Of a DNA stretch of 62,270 nucleotides, positions 41,848 through 51,243 are shown one piece after another. The stretch lies in NCBI GenBank assembly GCA_002749065.1, contig PDTX01000010.1, forward strand, positions 1-62,270. Reading direction: 5' to 3'. The translations under genes were made by a program, and so were the position numbers. The DNA is from Bacteroidia bacterium. GTDB taxonomy: Bacteria; Bacteroidota; Bacteroidia; Bacteroidales; CAJPTX01. The notes under the pieces are model-generated. The model did not search any database. It had not been told where the DNA came from and worked only from the letters and a program-made list of their open reading frames with translations. Within the stretch, counting starts at the first letter, position 1; each line of letters starts with the position of its first letter.

Positions 41848-44355
41848 ATGGAAGAGCAGAAACCGTCAGCGGAGAGGGTACCCTTCATCAACCAGCTCGA
41901 GGAGGCCGACACGGAGCGGGTCATCCTCACCGGCATGTACAAGGACTGGTTCCTGGACTACGCCTCCTACGTGATCCTCGAGCGGGCCGTCCCCCACCTC
42001 AACGATGGCCTCAAGCCCGTGCAGCGACGGATTCTCCACACCATGCACCGCCTCGAGGACGGGCGCTACAACAAGGTCGCCAACATCGTGGGGCACACCA
42101 TGCAGTTCCACCCCCACGGCGACGCCTCCATCGGCGACGCGCTCGTGGGGCTGGGCCAGAAGGACCTCCTCATCGACACGCAGGGGAACTGGGGGAACAT
42201 CATCACGGGCGACGCCGCGGCCGCGCCCCGCTACATCGAGGCCCGCCTCACCCCCTTCGCGCTCGACGTGCTCTTCAACCGCAAGACGACCCAGTGGATG
42301 AAGAGCTACGACGGCCGCCAGGACGAGCCCATCACCCTGCCGGCCAAGTTCCCCCTCCTGCTGGTGCAGGGCACCGAGGGGATAGCCGTGGGCCTGAGCT
42401 GCAACGTGCTGCCGCACAACTTCAACGAGGTCATCGACGCGGCCATCCTCTACCTCCAGGGCAAGCCCTTCGAGCTCTACCCCGACTTCCCCACCGGGGG
42501 CCTGGCCGACTGCACCGCGTACGCCGACGGCAAGCGGGGGGGCCACGTGAAGGTCCGCGCCCGCATACGCAAGCAGGACAGCAAGACGGTGGTGATTGAG
42601 GAGATACCCTTCTCGCTCAACACCGAGAAGCTCATCGAGTCCATCCGCAAGGAGAACGAGAGCGGGCGCATCAAGGTGAAGCGGATTGAGGACAACACCG
42701 CCGAGCGGGCCGAGATCGTGGTGCATCTGGCCCCCGACATGTCGCCCGACAAGACCATCGACGCGCTCTACGCCTTCACGGCCTGCGAGATCAAGAAGCA
42801 CCCCAACGCCTGCGTGATACACGACGACAAGCCGCACTTCCTGGGGGTGAGCGACCTGCTGCGCGCCTCGGTCGACCACACCCGCGGGCTGCTGACCCAG
42901 GAGCTGCAGATACGGATGGGCGAGCTGGAGGACGCGTGGCACTACGCCTCGCTCGAGCGCCTGTTCATCGAGCACCGCCTCTACCTGGCCATCGAGGAGT
43001 GCACCACCTGGGAGGGCATCCTGCAGACCATCGAGGCGCAGCTCCAGCCCTACGTGCACCTGCTGCGGCGGCCGCTGGTGGAGGACGACATCGTGCGCCT
43101 GACCGAAATCAAAATCAAGCGCATATCGAAGTACGACAAGAAGAAGGCCGACGAGCTGATACGGAGGACGGAGAAGGAGATGGAGGAGGTGCAGGGGCAT
43201 CTCGACGGCATCGTGGCCTACACCATCGCGCACTTCAGGCGGATCAAGAAGAAGTACGGAGCGAAGTACCCCCGCCTGACGGAGATCGCGCCCTTCGAGG
43301 AGATACAGGCCGTGCGCGTGGTGGCCAACAACAAGAAGCTCTACGTGGACCGGGCGGCGGGCTTCATCGGCACCGAGCTCAAGGGGGCGGAGTACCTGGG
43401 CGAGTGCTCCGACATCGATGAGGTCATCGTGATCCTCCGCTCGGGGCGCTACTTCGTCACCCAGGTGGCCGAGAAGAAGTTCATCGAGAAGGACATCCTC
43501 TACGTCGGCATCTACAGCCGGAACGACACGCGCACGGTCTACAACCTGGTGTACCTCGACGGGACGTCGCGCATCTCCTTCTGGAAGCGCTGCTCGGTGA
43601 CCTCGGTGATCCGCGACCGGGAGTACGACCTCACCCAGGGCACGCCCAAGAGCCGGCTGCTGTACCTGAGCGTGAACCCCAACGGGGAGGCCGAGCGCAT
43701 CCGCGTGCTCTTCGACATCCCGCGGATGAAGAACCCCACCAAGGAGTACGACTTCTCGGAGCTGGCCATCCGCGGGCGGGAGACCAAGGGCAACCAGCTC
43801 TCGAAGTCGCCCGTCAAGAAGGTCACCCTGCTGGAGCGGGGGGGGTCGACGCTCGAGGACATCAAGATATGGATAGACCGCGACGTGAACCGCCTGAACA
43901 CCGAGGAGCGGGGCGACTTCCTGGGCGAGTTCGCCTCGGACGAGCTGGTGCTGGCCATCTACGCCGACGGCACCTACCAGACGACCTCCTTCGACGTGTC
44001 GAACCGCTACGGGGAGAAGCTCCTGCGGATTGAGAAGTTCGACGGGGCCCGGGTGTTCACCGTGGCCTACTACGACTCCGACCAGGGGTACTACTACCTG
44101 AAGCGTTTCGCCTTCGAGCCGAGCGGCGAGGCGGTGTCCTTCATCGGCGAGTCGGCCGGGGCGCGGCTCATGGCCCTGAGCGACGACCCCGCCCCGCAGC
44201 TGGCCGTGGTCTTCGGCGGGGTGAATATCAACCGGCCGCCCGAGCGCATCGCCGCGGCCGACTTCATCGGGGTGAAGTCCTACCGGGCGAAGGGGAAGCG
44301 GATATCGACCTACGCCGTCGAGCTGCTCGAGCTCATCCCCTCGGCCGCCGACTAG
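41848..44355 (+). CDS. parC: Topoisomerase IV subunit A (GyrA/ParC family)
   Basis: An 835-residue type IIA topoisomerase subunit. The breakage-reunion domain (about 25-470) has DGLKPVQRRIL, HPHGDASIGDALV, GNWGN and the catalytic tyrosine in AAPRYIEARLTPF (about 130). A coiled-coil arm (about 390-440, KKADELIRRTEKEMEEVQ) follows. The C-terminal beta-pinwheel (about 490-835) lacks a recognisable GyrA box, which favours ParC over GyrA. ATG 41848 is preferred over a TTG at 41818 that lies inside the -7 box. No parE is adjacent in the window. Confidence 0.93.
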   Translation: MEEQKPSAERVPFINQLEEADTERVILTGMYKDWFLDYASYVILERAVPHLNDGLKPVQRRILHTMHRLEDGRYNKVANIVGHTMQFHPHGDASIGDALVGLGQKDLLIDTQGNWGNIITGDAAAAPRYIEARLTPFALDVLFNRKTTQWMKSYDGRQDEPITLPAKFPLLLVQGTEGIAVGLSCNVLPHNFNEVIDAAILYLQGKPFELYPDFPTGGLADCTAYADGKRGGHVKVRARIRKQDSKTVVIEEIPFSLNTEKLIESIRKENESGRIKVKRIEDNTAERAEIVVHLAPDMSPDKTIDALYAFTACEIKKHPNACVIHDDKPHFLGVSDLLRASVDHTRGLLTQELQIRMGELEDAWHYASLERLFIEHRLYLAIEECTTWEGILQTIEAQLQPYVHLLRRPLVEDDIVRLTEIKIKRISKYDKKKADELIRRTEKEMEEVQGHLDGIVAYTIAHFRRIKKKYGAKYPRLTEIAPFEEIQAVRVVANNKKLYVDRAAGFIGTELKGAEYLGECSDIDEVIVILRSGRYFVTQVAEKKFIEKDILYVGIYSRNDTRTVYNLVYLDGTSRISFWKRCSVTSVIRDREYDLTQGTPKSRLLYLSVNPNGEAERIRVLFDIPRMKNPTKEYDFSELAIRGRETKGNQLSKSPVKKVTLLERGGSTLEDIKIWIDRDVNRLNTEERGDFLGEFASDELVLAIYADGTYQTTSFDVSNRYGEKLLRIEKFDGARVFTVAYYDSDQGYYYLKRFAFEPSGEAVSFIGESAGARLMALSDDPAPQLAVVFGGVNINRPPERIAAADFIGVKSYRAKGKRISTYAVELLELIPSAAD

Positions 44356-44395
44356 GCCCCCATCCCCCGACTTTGGGGCGGCACCCCCAGGCATG

Positions 44396-44427
44396 AAAAA
44401 CGGGGCAACTCAGAGAGTTGCCCCGTT
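44396..44427. terminator. Bidirectional terminator between parC and the BspA-like gene
   Basis: CGGGGCAACTC/GAGTTGCCCCG stem with an AGA loop (44401-44425), preceded by AAAAA and followed by TT on the plus strand. The A run gives a T tract for the minus-strand gene. Confidence 0.82.
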
Positions 44428-44448
44428 CGTTTATCGCTTAGCTACCCG

Positions 44449-47400
44449 CTACCGCACGATGAAGCGCGCCGACTGCCCATTGGCCCGCAGCACGTAGATA
44501 CCGGCGGGTATGGACTGCACATCCATGCGCCCGTCTGCATCCAGCAGCTGGCGGAGCACCAGGCGACCATCCAGGCTGAGGACCTCCACCACGCAGGGGA
44601 GCTCCACGCCCTTCACCGTCAGGAAGTCGATTGCCGGCATGGGGCTCACCGACAGGGTCTTCAGCGCGGCGCTGCTCACGGGGGAAGGATTCAGCAGCTG
44701 CGCGGAGCCGGGACCCGAACCCGAGCCAGGACCAGAGCCTTGGCCTGAACCAGGACCCGAACCTTGGCCCGACCCAGGGCCAGAGCCTTGACCCGACCCA
44801 GGGCCAGAGCCGCCCGCCTTCTCCACCGTCACCTTCAGCGTGGCGCTCTTCCGCCCGTCGTACTTCGACTTCACCGTGATGGTGGCCGTCCCCTCATCCG
44901 CGCCCGCCGTCAGCTTGCCGTTCTCATCCACCGACACCACGGCGTTGTCGCTCTCCCAGCTCACCCCCTTGTCCGCAAACTCCTCGGGCTTCACGATGGC
45001 GACCAGCTCCACATCCGTTTCGGCCTGCATCGTGTGGGCCGTGATGGCCGCGGTGGGCTCGGACTTCAGCGCGATCTCCACGCTCTCCAGGGCCTTACCC
45101 ACTGTCACCGTCAGCGTGGCGGTCTTATCCGGATGGCGCGTCGACTTCACCGTGATGGTGGCCGTACCCTCATTCGCGCCCGCCGTCAGCTTGCCATCGG
45201 CATCCACTGCGACCACGGCCGCATTGTCGCTCTCCCAGCTCACCTCCTTGTGCTTAGCGTCCTCGGGCATCACGATGGCGGCCAGCTCCACCTCCGAGCC
45301 AACAGGCATCGCGTGGGCCGTGATGGCCGCGGTGGGCTCGGACTTCAGCGCGATTGCCACGCTCTCAACGGGCTGTATCACCGTCACTTCGCAGACCGCC
45401 CCCCGCAGGAGGCCCGGGGCCAGGCGCCCCTTGCAGGTCAGCTCGATGGTGGTGGTCCCGAGCTTCTCCCCCTTGACCTTTACCACCTTGGGGTTGCTGG
45501 CATCCGGCGCTATGCTGGCGATTCCGGCATCCTCCACCATCCATTCCCCAGCTGAGAGGTCGGTGCTGGGGTTGTTGGGTACTTGCAGCAGCACATTACC
45601 CTCTATGTTCTTCTCCTCGCCCAGCGATATTTCAAGGGTCTCGGGTGATGCCTTACGTAGGATCTCTATGCCCTCTATCTTGTCCGCGTAGTCCTTCCAC
45701 CCATCGGCCGCCTTGTAGTCCGCTACGCTCTTCTTCGGCACGTATATCTTCGTGATTTCATTCGCCTTGAGGGCTAGGGTCACGGGTGGCGTGCTGGCCA
45801 GGCTGAACACCTCATCTAGCTTGTCGCTATTGAGCATCCCCCCTCCAATGGACTTAACGCTCTCGCCGAGGATGATGCTCTTCAGCGACTGGCAATTGTA
45901 GAGTAGGTTTTCCCCGAGCTTCTCCACGCGGGCCGGGAAGGTTATGCTGGCCAGCTTTGAGTTGAGGCTGAATGCGCCATCCCCGATGCTCGTGACCCCG
46001 GCTGGAATCTCTATCTTCGTCAGCTCCTCGCACTCCCTCATTGCCTCTTTCTTGATGGTTTTCAGGCTCTTCGGGAGGTCCACCCTTGTCAGCTTGACGC
46101 AACTGTACAGCACACCCTCTTCGAGTGTCTGTATCCCCTCCGGTATGCTGATTCTGATTAGCTCTTTGCAACCTTTGAATGCCAGCTTTTTGATGGCCTT
46201 CAGGCTCTTCGGGAGGTCCACCTTCGTCAGCTTTTCGCAATTCTCGAATGTGGAGGCCTCTATGGTCTCTACCCCCTCCGGTATACCTATCTCATGTAGC
46301 TTGCTGCAGCTGCCGAAAGCCTCTTCCCCTATGGTCTTCACCCCCGCCGGGAGGCTACCCCCCACGTTCTGCAGGCTAGAGCAGTTGTAGAATGCTTTCT
46401 TCCCGATGGACGATAGCTTCGACTCGGGCTTGAGATTCAGGTCTACCAGCTTGTAGCTTTCTATGAAGGCTTCATTCTCAATGATTTCCACCTCATCGGG
46501 TACAGTGTATTCCGTTCTGGGGTTACCCGCGGTGTACTTCATTAGCCGCTTCCCGTCCTTGGAGAGGAGTACGCCATCCACAGCCTTCCAGCTCGCATTC
46601 TCCCCCTCTACGATGAACTTGCTGATCTTGTTGCCGAAGGCATTCTCCCCGATGGTCTCCAGCCCAGTGCCGATGTGCAGCTCCTTGACATGGTCAAAGA
46701 CCCTCGCCCCGATGCTCTTGACGCTATTGGACAGGGTGACCTTTTCGAGCTTTTCGCAGCCCATGAACGCCCCATCCGCAATGGTCTCCACCTCGTCGGG
46801 TACGGTGTACTCAGTCTCCGGCTTCTTCGGGAGGCAGGCCAGCAGCCGCTTGCCATCCTTGGAGAAGATCACCTTGCTTTCCGCCTTCAGGTTCGGATTA
46901 TCCGAATGCACCTCAATCTCCGCCAGGTACTTTCTTTCTATTGAGCCGACGGACTTCTCATCCAGCCCCTGCCCGATCTTGAGCTTGGTGATGGTGCAAT
47001 CCTCGAACGCATTGGGCTCGATGGTCTTGACGCTCCCGGGGATATTCAGCTCTCTCGGTGTGCTACAGTTCTTGAATGCATGCTCGCCGATGGTCTCTAC
47101 CCCCTCCCCGATGGGGAATTGCTGTAGGTTGCATCCGCTGAATGCCCACCTCTCGATGGTCTTGACGCTCGCGGGGAGCTCAACCTTCGTAAGCTGCTGG
47201 CATCCGCTGAATGCGCCCTCGCCGATGGTCTCCACCCCGTCGGGCACGTTGTACTCGGTCTCCGGCAGGGCGGTGGGGCAGCTGTGTAGCAGCTTACCAT
47301 CCTTGGAGATAAGCACGCCTTTGTCCGACTTCCAGTGGGGGTTCTCGTCGACCACCTTGATGTGTTGCAATGATGAAGTTTCCCCCTGGAATGCCCAGGC

Positions 47401-47973
47401 AGGGATGGTCTCCACATCCTTGGAGATGGTGAGCTTCGTCAGATTGCGCACCTGCTCGAATACATTTTCGACGATGGTCTTCACTCCGTCGGGCATGGTG
47501 TACTCGGCACCCGAGCGGGCTGGGGGGTAGGTGTGGAGCCGCTCCCCGTCCTTGGAGATGAGCACGCCATCCACCGACTTCCAGTGGGTGTTCCCGGGGT
47601 CCACCTTGACGCTCTCCAGACCCGATGCGTGGATCGCCATCTCCTTCCGCGTTTTCCCATCTGGGGCGAAACCCTCGATGGTCCTTAGGTCCACGGGGAG
47701 CGTGAGATTTGTCAGCCTGGCACTTAGTTCGAAAGCGTTGAACCGGAGGGCCACCACGGTGTAGTTCTCCCCCCCATACTTCACTACTTTGGGAATGGAG
47801 GTATTGGTCTCTACCTTGTCGTAACGCACTAGCTCCACCTCCTTGGGGCTCTCGCTGAGGATCTGGTAGACCCCCTCGGTTTGCTGGATGATATCGCCCA
47901 CCGCAGCCTTTGCCCATGGTGTCAGCAGGGCGGTTGCGGCCAGCAGTAGGCCTATACGTGGAATTTTTCTCAT
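44449..47973 (-). CDS. BspA-like leucine-rich-repeat surface protein with Big_2 domains and T9SS sorting signal
   Basis: A 1174-residue secreted protein. Signal peptide is residues 1-23 (LLLAATALLTPWAKA). About 100-760 consists of LRR_5/BspA repeats of the type TIGEGAFSGCxxLTKVxLPxSVKTI, with interspersed WKSVDGVLISKDGxRL segments. Two near-identical Big_2-like domains follow (about 895-1065), each starting ALKSEPTAAITAH. A (GSGPGSGQ)n linker comes next, and the C-terminal 75 residues are a T9SS type A sorting domain ending GIYVLRANGQSARFIVR. It should be exported and anchored at the cell surface. BspA-type proteins bind host matrix proteins or mediate coaggregation; the ligand here is unknown. 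Base composition is less GC-rich than neighbouring housekeeping genes. Confidence 0.93.
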   Translation of the reverse strand: MRKIPRIGLLLAATALLTPWAKAAVGDIIQQTEGVYQILSESPKEVELVRYDKVETNTSIPKVVKYGGENYTVVALRFNAFELSARLTNLTLPVDLRTIEGFAPDGKTRKEMAIHASGLESVKVDPGNTHWKSVDGVLISKDGERLHTYPPARSGAEYTMPDGVKTIVENVFEQVRNLTKLTISKDVETIPAWAFQGETSSLQHIKVVDENPHWKSDKGVLISKDGKLLHSCPTALPETEYNVPDGVETIGEGAFSGCQQLTKVELPASVKTIERWAFSGCNLQQFPIGEGVETIGEHAFKNCSTPRELNIPGSVKTIEPNAFEDCTITKLKIGQGLDEKSVGSIERKYLAEIEVHSDNPNLKAESKVIFSKDGKRLLACLPKKPETEYTVPDEVETIADGAFMGCEKLEKVTLSNSVKSIGARVFDHVKELHIGTGLETIGENAFGNKISKFIVEGENASWKAVDGVLLSKDGKRLMKYTAGNPRTEYTVPDEVEIIENEAFIESYKLVDLNLKPESKLSSIGKKAFYNCSSLQNVGGSLPAGVKTIGEEAFGSCSKLHEIGIPEGVETIEASTFENCEKLTKVDLPKSLKAIKKLAFKGCKELIRISIPEGIQTLEEGVLYSCVKLTRVDLPKSLKTIKKEAMRECEELTKIEIPAGVTSIGDGAFSLNSKLASITFPARVEKLGENLLYNCQSLKSIILGESVKSIGGGMLNSDKLDEVFSLASTPPVTLALKANEITKIYVPKKSVADYKAADGWKDYADKIEGIEILRKASPETLEISLGEEKNIEGNVLLQVPNNPSTDLSAGEWMVEDAGIASIAPDASNPKVVKVKGEKLGTTTIELTCKGRLAPGLLRGAVCEVTVIQPVESVAIALKSEPTAAITAHAMPVGSEVELAAIVMPEDAKHKEVSWESDNAAVVAVDADGKLTAGANEGTATITVKSTRHPDKTATLTVTVGKALESVEIALKSEPTAAITAHTMQAETDVELVAIVKPEEFADKGVSWESDNAVVSVDENGKLTAGADEGTATITVKSKYDGRKSATLKVTVEKAGGSGPGSGQGSGPGSGQGSGPGSGQGSGPGSGSGPGSAQLLNPSPVSSAALKTLSVSPMPAIDFLTVKGVELPCVVEVLSLDGRLVLRQLLDADGRMDVQSIPAGIYVLRANGQSARFIVR
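44704..44812 (-). repeat. 24-bp tandem repeats encoding GSGPGSGQ linker
   Basis: Three to four imperfect 24-bp units plus shorter GSGPGS units encode a flexible Gly/Ser/Pro linker between the Big_2 domains and the T9SS signal. Unit number could change in frame by slippage. Confidence 0.8.
45034..45354 (-). repeat. Tandem duplication of a Big_2 domain
   Basis: The same 42-bp sequence occurs at 45034-45075 and 45313-45354, a period of 279 bp (93 codons). It marks a recent in-frame duplication of the Big_2 module in the BspA-like gene. Flanking sequence of the two units is also closely similar. Confidence 0.75.
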
Positions 47974-48235
47974 GTTTGTCTTGATATTTAGTGAAACATA
48001 TTGGTTGGAAAAAGAAGTGTCGACTCTAGGTTCATACAGTGGGTCTGGTGGCTGGATACCCTAGCGCGGTGCGTGTGTCCCGTGCCATCCGGCTTCGCGG
48101 TCCTCTCCCTACCCTTTTTACGTGGCCGGGTGGTGGCAAGGTTCTGCAGGGCGTAGCCTCCACGGCCACGCTTACACCAAGCGCGGAAATCCTTATGTCA
48201 GCATCCCGGAATGGGTGATTAGATTTCGCCCCAGC

Positions 48236-49702
48236 CTAGTCCTCCGAGCTGTTCGGGTCGGTGTTCGTCCACCAGTCGTCGTCCCAGCACTCGATGTCGG
48301 CCATGATGTCGGGCATGGTGCTCTTGTGGAACACGGGGTCCTTGATGCCCTGCCGCTTCTGGTCGAGGTAGTCCCTCAGCAGGCGCACCGCGTACTTGCC
48401 CAGGAAGAGGATGGTGATGAGGTTGAGGATGGTGGTCAGGCCCATGAACACGTCGGCCAGGCCCCAGGCCAGGTCGAGGGTCATCACCGCGCCCAGGAAC
48501 ACGGCGATGCCGACGGTGATCTTGTAGGCCTTCATGACCCAGGGGTTCTTGGTGAGGTGTCGGATGTTGGTCTCGCCGTAGTAGTAGTTGCCGATGATGG
48601 AGGAGAAGGCGAAGAAGATGAGCGCGATGGCGATGAAGTAGGTGCCGAAGTCGCCGATCTGCAGCGAGAGGGCCTCCTGGGTGAGCTGCGCGCCGTTGAG
48701 GCCGGAGGCCAGGTCGACCCCGCTGCACAGGATGATGAAGGCGGTGCAGGAGCAGATGACGATGGTGTCGATGAACACGCCCAGGGCCTGGATGAGGCCC
48801 TGCTTGACGGGGTGGCTGATGGTGGCGGTGGCCGCCGCGTTGGGGGCCGAGCCCATCCCGGCCTCGTTGCTGAAGAGTCCCCGCTTGATGCCGTTCATCA
48901 CCGCGGCCCCCATGCCCCCGCCCACCAGCGACTCCATGCCGAAGGCGTGGGTGAATATCATCCGGAACACGCTGGGCACCGCGCTGATATTCATGGCGAT
49001 GACCACCACGGCGATGCCCAGGTAGCCCAGGGCCATGATGGGCACGATGACCGAGCTGAAGCGGGCGATGCTCTGGATGCCCCCCCAGATGATGGCGAAG
49101 GCCGTCACGGCGATCACCAGCCCGACGTAGGTCTTGTCGAAGCCGAAGGCCTTGGAGAGCGCCTCGCTCATGGTGTTGGACTGCACGGTGTTGAACGCGT
49201 AGCCGAAGGTCAGGGCGATGAGGATGGCGAAGACCGCGCCCATCCACGGCTGCTTGAGGCCCTGCTTCATGTAGTAGGCCGGCCCGCCGCGGAAGGACGA
49301 GCGGCCACGCACCTTGTAGAGCTGCGCGAGCGTCGACTCGATGAAGCCCGTGGCGGCCCCCATCAGGGCGATGAGCCACATCCAGAAGACGGCGCCCGGC
49401 CCCCCGACCACGATGGCCGTGGCCACGCCCGCCAGGTTGCCCGTGCCCACCCGGCTGGCCAGCGAGACGGCGAAGGCCTGGAAGGAGGAGATCTTCTTGC
49501 CACCACCCGGGCGGTCCTTCGGGCCGGAATCGCCCAGCAGGCGGAACTGCTCGCCGAAGAGGCGGAACTGTACGAAGCCCGAGCGGAGCGTGAAGTAGAA
49601 CGCGCAGAACAGCAGCAGAGCGACGAGGATGTAGCTCCACAGCAGGGTGTTGACCCCCCCGATGAGGTCGGATAGGGTCGTGTAGAATGCGGACATTTCC
49701 AT
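48236..49702 (-). CDS. Sodium/proton:alanine/glycine symporter (AGCS family)
   Basis: A 488-residue inner-membrane transporter. The signature SLASRVGTGNLAGVATAIVVGGPGAVFWMW (about residues 78-107) is diagnostic for the AGCS family. Further helices contain GPAYYMKQGL, SNTMSEALSKAFG and NEAGMGSAPNAAATA. It should import alanine or glycine with sodium. The start may be ATG 49702 or ATG 49696. A short cytosolic C-terminal tail is acidic (ECWDDDWWTNTDPNSSED). The 262 nt between its stop and the BspA-like start hold no gene; the two genes are on the same strand but separated. Confidence 0.95.
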   Translation of the reverse strand: MEMSAFYTTLSDLIGGVNTLLWSYILVALLLFCAFYFTLRSGFVQFRLFGEQFRLLGDSGPKDRPGGGKKISSFQAFAVSLASRVGTGNLAGVATAIVVGGPGAVFWMWLIALMGAATGFIESTLAQLYKVRGRSSFRGGPAYYMKQGLKQPWMGAVFAILIALTFGYAFNTVQSNTMSEALSKAFGFDKTYVGLVIAVTAFAIIWGGIQSIARFSSVIVPIMALGYLGIAVVVIAMNISAVPSVFRMIFTHAFGMESLVGGGMGAAVMNGIKRGLFSNEAGMGSAPNAAATATISHPVKQGLIQALGVFIDTIVICSCTAFIILCSGVDLASGLNGAQLTQEALSLQIGDFGTYFIAIALIFFAFSSIIGNYYYGETNIRHLTKNPWVMKAYKITVGIAVFLGAVMTLDLAWGLADVFMGLTTILNLITILFLGKYAVRLLRDYLDQKRQGIKDPVFHKSTMPDIMADIECWDDDWWTNTDPNSSED

Positions 49703-49758
49703 GGTAGCCGTTTTTATCTGTAATCCTTAAAATTATTATTCGCTAGAAACACCGGGAG

Positions 49759-49787
49759 CGAAATTAGCCATAATGCGCAATATGCAA
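49759..49787 (-). promoter_or_regulatory. Promoter of the alanine/glycine symporter gene
   Basis: Minus strand: TTG (49787-49785), 18 nt, TAATTTCG (49766-49759). The leader would be about 50 nt. Confidence 0.5.
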
Positions 49788-49895
49788 GCAGGGGTGACCG
49801 CAATCGACAGCGGATATAAATACGGCTGCTGCGATTCGCCACCGCGCTCTCGCCGGAGATATCGCCCCGAAGGGTCCATCCTCACGCTTTTTCAC

Positions 49896-49903
49896 TACAT
49901 TTG
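49896..49903 (+). promoter_or_regulatory. -7 box of the Y-family polymerase gene
   Basis: TACATTTG fits TAnnTTTG. Transcription would start near 49907, which rules out any start codon at 49901 and supports GTG 49949 as the translation start. Confidence 0.6.
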
Positions 49904-49948
49904 CCCTGGTCTGGGGCGGGGCCCGGGCCATTCGAAAGCAACTCTGAG

Positions 49949-51229
49949 GTGATAGCGCTCATCGACTGCAACAACTTCTTCGTGAGCTGCGAGCGGGTGT
50001 TCAGGCCCTCGCTCGAGGGGCGGCCCGTGCTGGTGCTCTCGGGCAACGACGGCTGCGTCATCGCCCGCAGCAACGAGGTCAAGGAGCTGGGGATAGGGAT
50101 GGGCGTGCCCCGCTTCAGGGTGCAATCCATCATAGCGCGGCACGGCGTCGCGGTCTTCTCGGCCAACTTCGAGCTGTACCACGACATGTCGCGCCGCGTC
50201 ATGCGCTACATCGCCCGTGAGGGCCTGCCCCAGGAGGTTTACTCCGTCGATGAGTGCTTCCTCACCCTGCCCGACGATGCCCCGCTGGAGGACTTCGCCC
50301 GCGGCCTACGGGCCCGCATCCACAGGGCGATTGGTATCCCCGTGAGCATCGGCATGGCCCCCACCAAGACGCTCGCCAAGATGGCCAGCCGCTTCGCCAA
50401 GGGGTCGCCCCGGCGCCAGGGGGTCTGCCTGCTCGATACCCCGGAGAAGTGGGGGGCGGCCAACGAGCGCACGCTGGTGGCCGATGTCTGGGGCATAGGT
50501 CGGCGCTCGGTCGCCAAGCTCGAGGGCATGGGCGTGGGGCGTGCCTCCGACTTGGTGAACCTACCCGAGGGCATGGTCCGCAGCCTGCTGACGGTGGTCG
50601 GCCTACGCACCTGGCGGGAGCTGCAGGGCCAGGCGGCCATCCCCTTCGCCCCCGCCCCGCCGCGCGCCTCGGTGTCCTCCTCCCGCTCGCTCGAGCGCGA
50701 CACGGACGACCCCCGGGTGCTGGAGAGCTGCGTGTCGCACTTCCTGATGGGCTGCTGCCAGAGGCTGCACGACGAGCGCCTACAGGCCCTGTCCGTCGGC
50801 GTGTTCCTGGCCACCAACCGCTTCCGGCCGGAGGGCCCGCCGCATGTCGAGACCCGCATGCTCCCGCTCCAGACCCCCACGGCCGACCCGCTGGAGCTGA
50901 ATCCCATCGCCATCGGGCTGCTCCGGGCCATGCTGCGCCCCGGGGCCAAGTACAAGCGCGTGGGGGTGGTGCTGGACCGCCTTAGCCCCTGGACCATAAC
51001 GCATAGCCTCTTCGACACGGTCGACCGGGAGAAGCGTGCCCGCCTCCAGGCATCCATCAGCGAGATAGGGCGGCGCTTCGGCCCCCGGGCCCTGCGGCTC
51101 GGCACCCAGAGCCAGGACGGCATCAGGGGGCAGGTCCGCCAGGAGCACCTCTCCCGCCGGTACACCACGGCCCTGAGCGAAATCATCGACGTGTACGCCG
51201 ACGTAAACCATACGAGACAATCATCCTAA
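49949..51229 (+). CDS. umuC: Y-family translesion DNA polymerase, UmuC type
   Basis: A 426-residue polymerase of the UmuC branch. Motifs are IALIDCNNFFVSCERVF (first catalytic Asp), VLSGNDGCVIARSNEVKELGI (UmuC-type), YSVDECFLTL (catalytic Asp-Glu pair, about 103), SIGMAPTKTLAKMASRFAK and the helix-hairpin-helix DVWGIGRRSVAKLEGMG. The little-finger domain and a C-terminal DUF4113-like end (LSRRYTTALSEIIDVYA) follow. GTG 49949 is the start consistent with the promoter and with the family N-terminus. No umuD partner or LexA-type operator is visible. The aspartate kinase gene follows after 14 nt. Confidence 0.94.
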   Translation: MIALIDCNNFFVSCERVFRPSLEGRPVLVLSGNDGCVIARSNEVKELGIGMGVPRFRVQSIIARHGVAVFSANFELYHDMSRRVMRYIAREGLPQEVYSVDECFLTLPDDAPLEDFARGLRARIHRAIGIPVSIGMAPTKTLAKMASRFAKGSPRRQGVCLLDTPEKWGAANERTLVADVWGIGRRSVAKLEGMGVGRASDLVNLPEGMVRSLLTVVGLRTWRELQGQAAIPFAPAPPRASVSSSRSLERDTDDPRVLESCVSHFLMGCCQRLHDERLQALSVGVFLATNRFRPEGPPHVETRMLPLQTPTADPLELNPIAIGLLRAMLRPGAKYKRVGVVLDRLSPWTITHSLFDTVDREKRARLQASISEIGRRFGPRALRLGTQSQDGIRGQVRQEHLSRRYTTALSEIIDVYADVNHTRQSS

Positions 51230-51243
51230 AGCCAGAGATAGAA

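Noticed and set aside
44704..44812. Short regular repeats that could be taken for a CRISPR array
   Set aside because: The 24-bp units are contiguous without spacers and encode a GSGPGSGQ protein linker in frame.
48001..48235. Gene or RNA between the BspA-like and symporter genes
   Set aside because: No frame with a start signal on either strand and no stable helix seen; only a weak TATGTTTC box for the BspA-like gene.
49901..49948. Longer N-terminus of the UmuC-type polymerase
   Set aside because: The upstream TTG lies inside the -7 promoter box, and the extra residues do not resemble the family.
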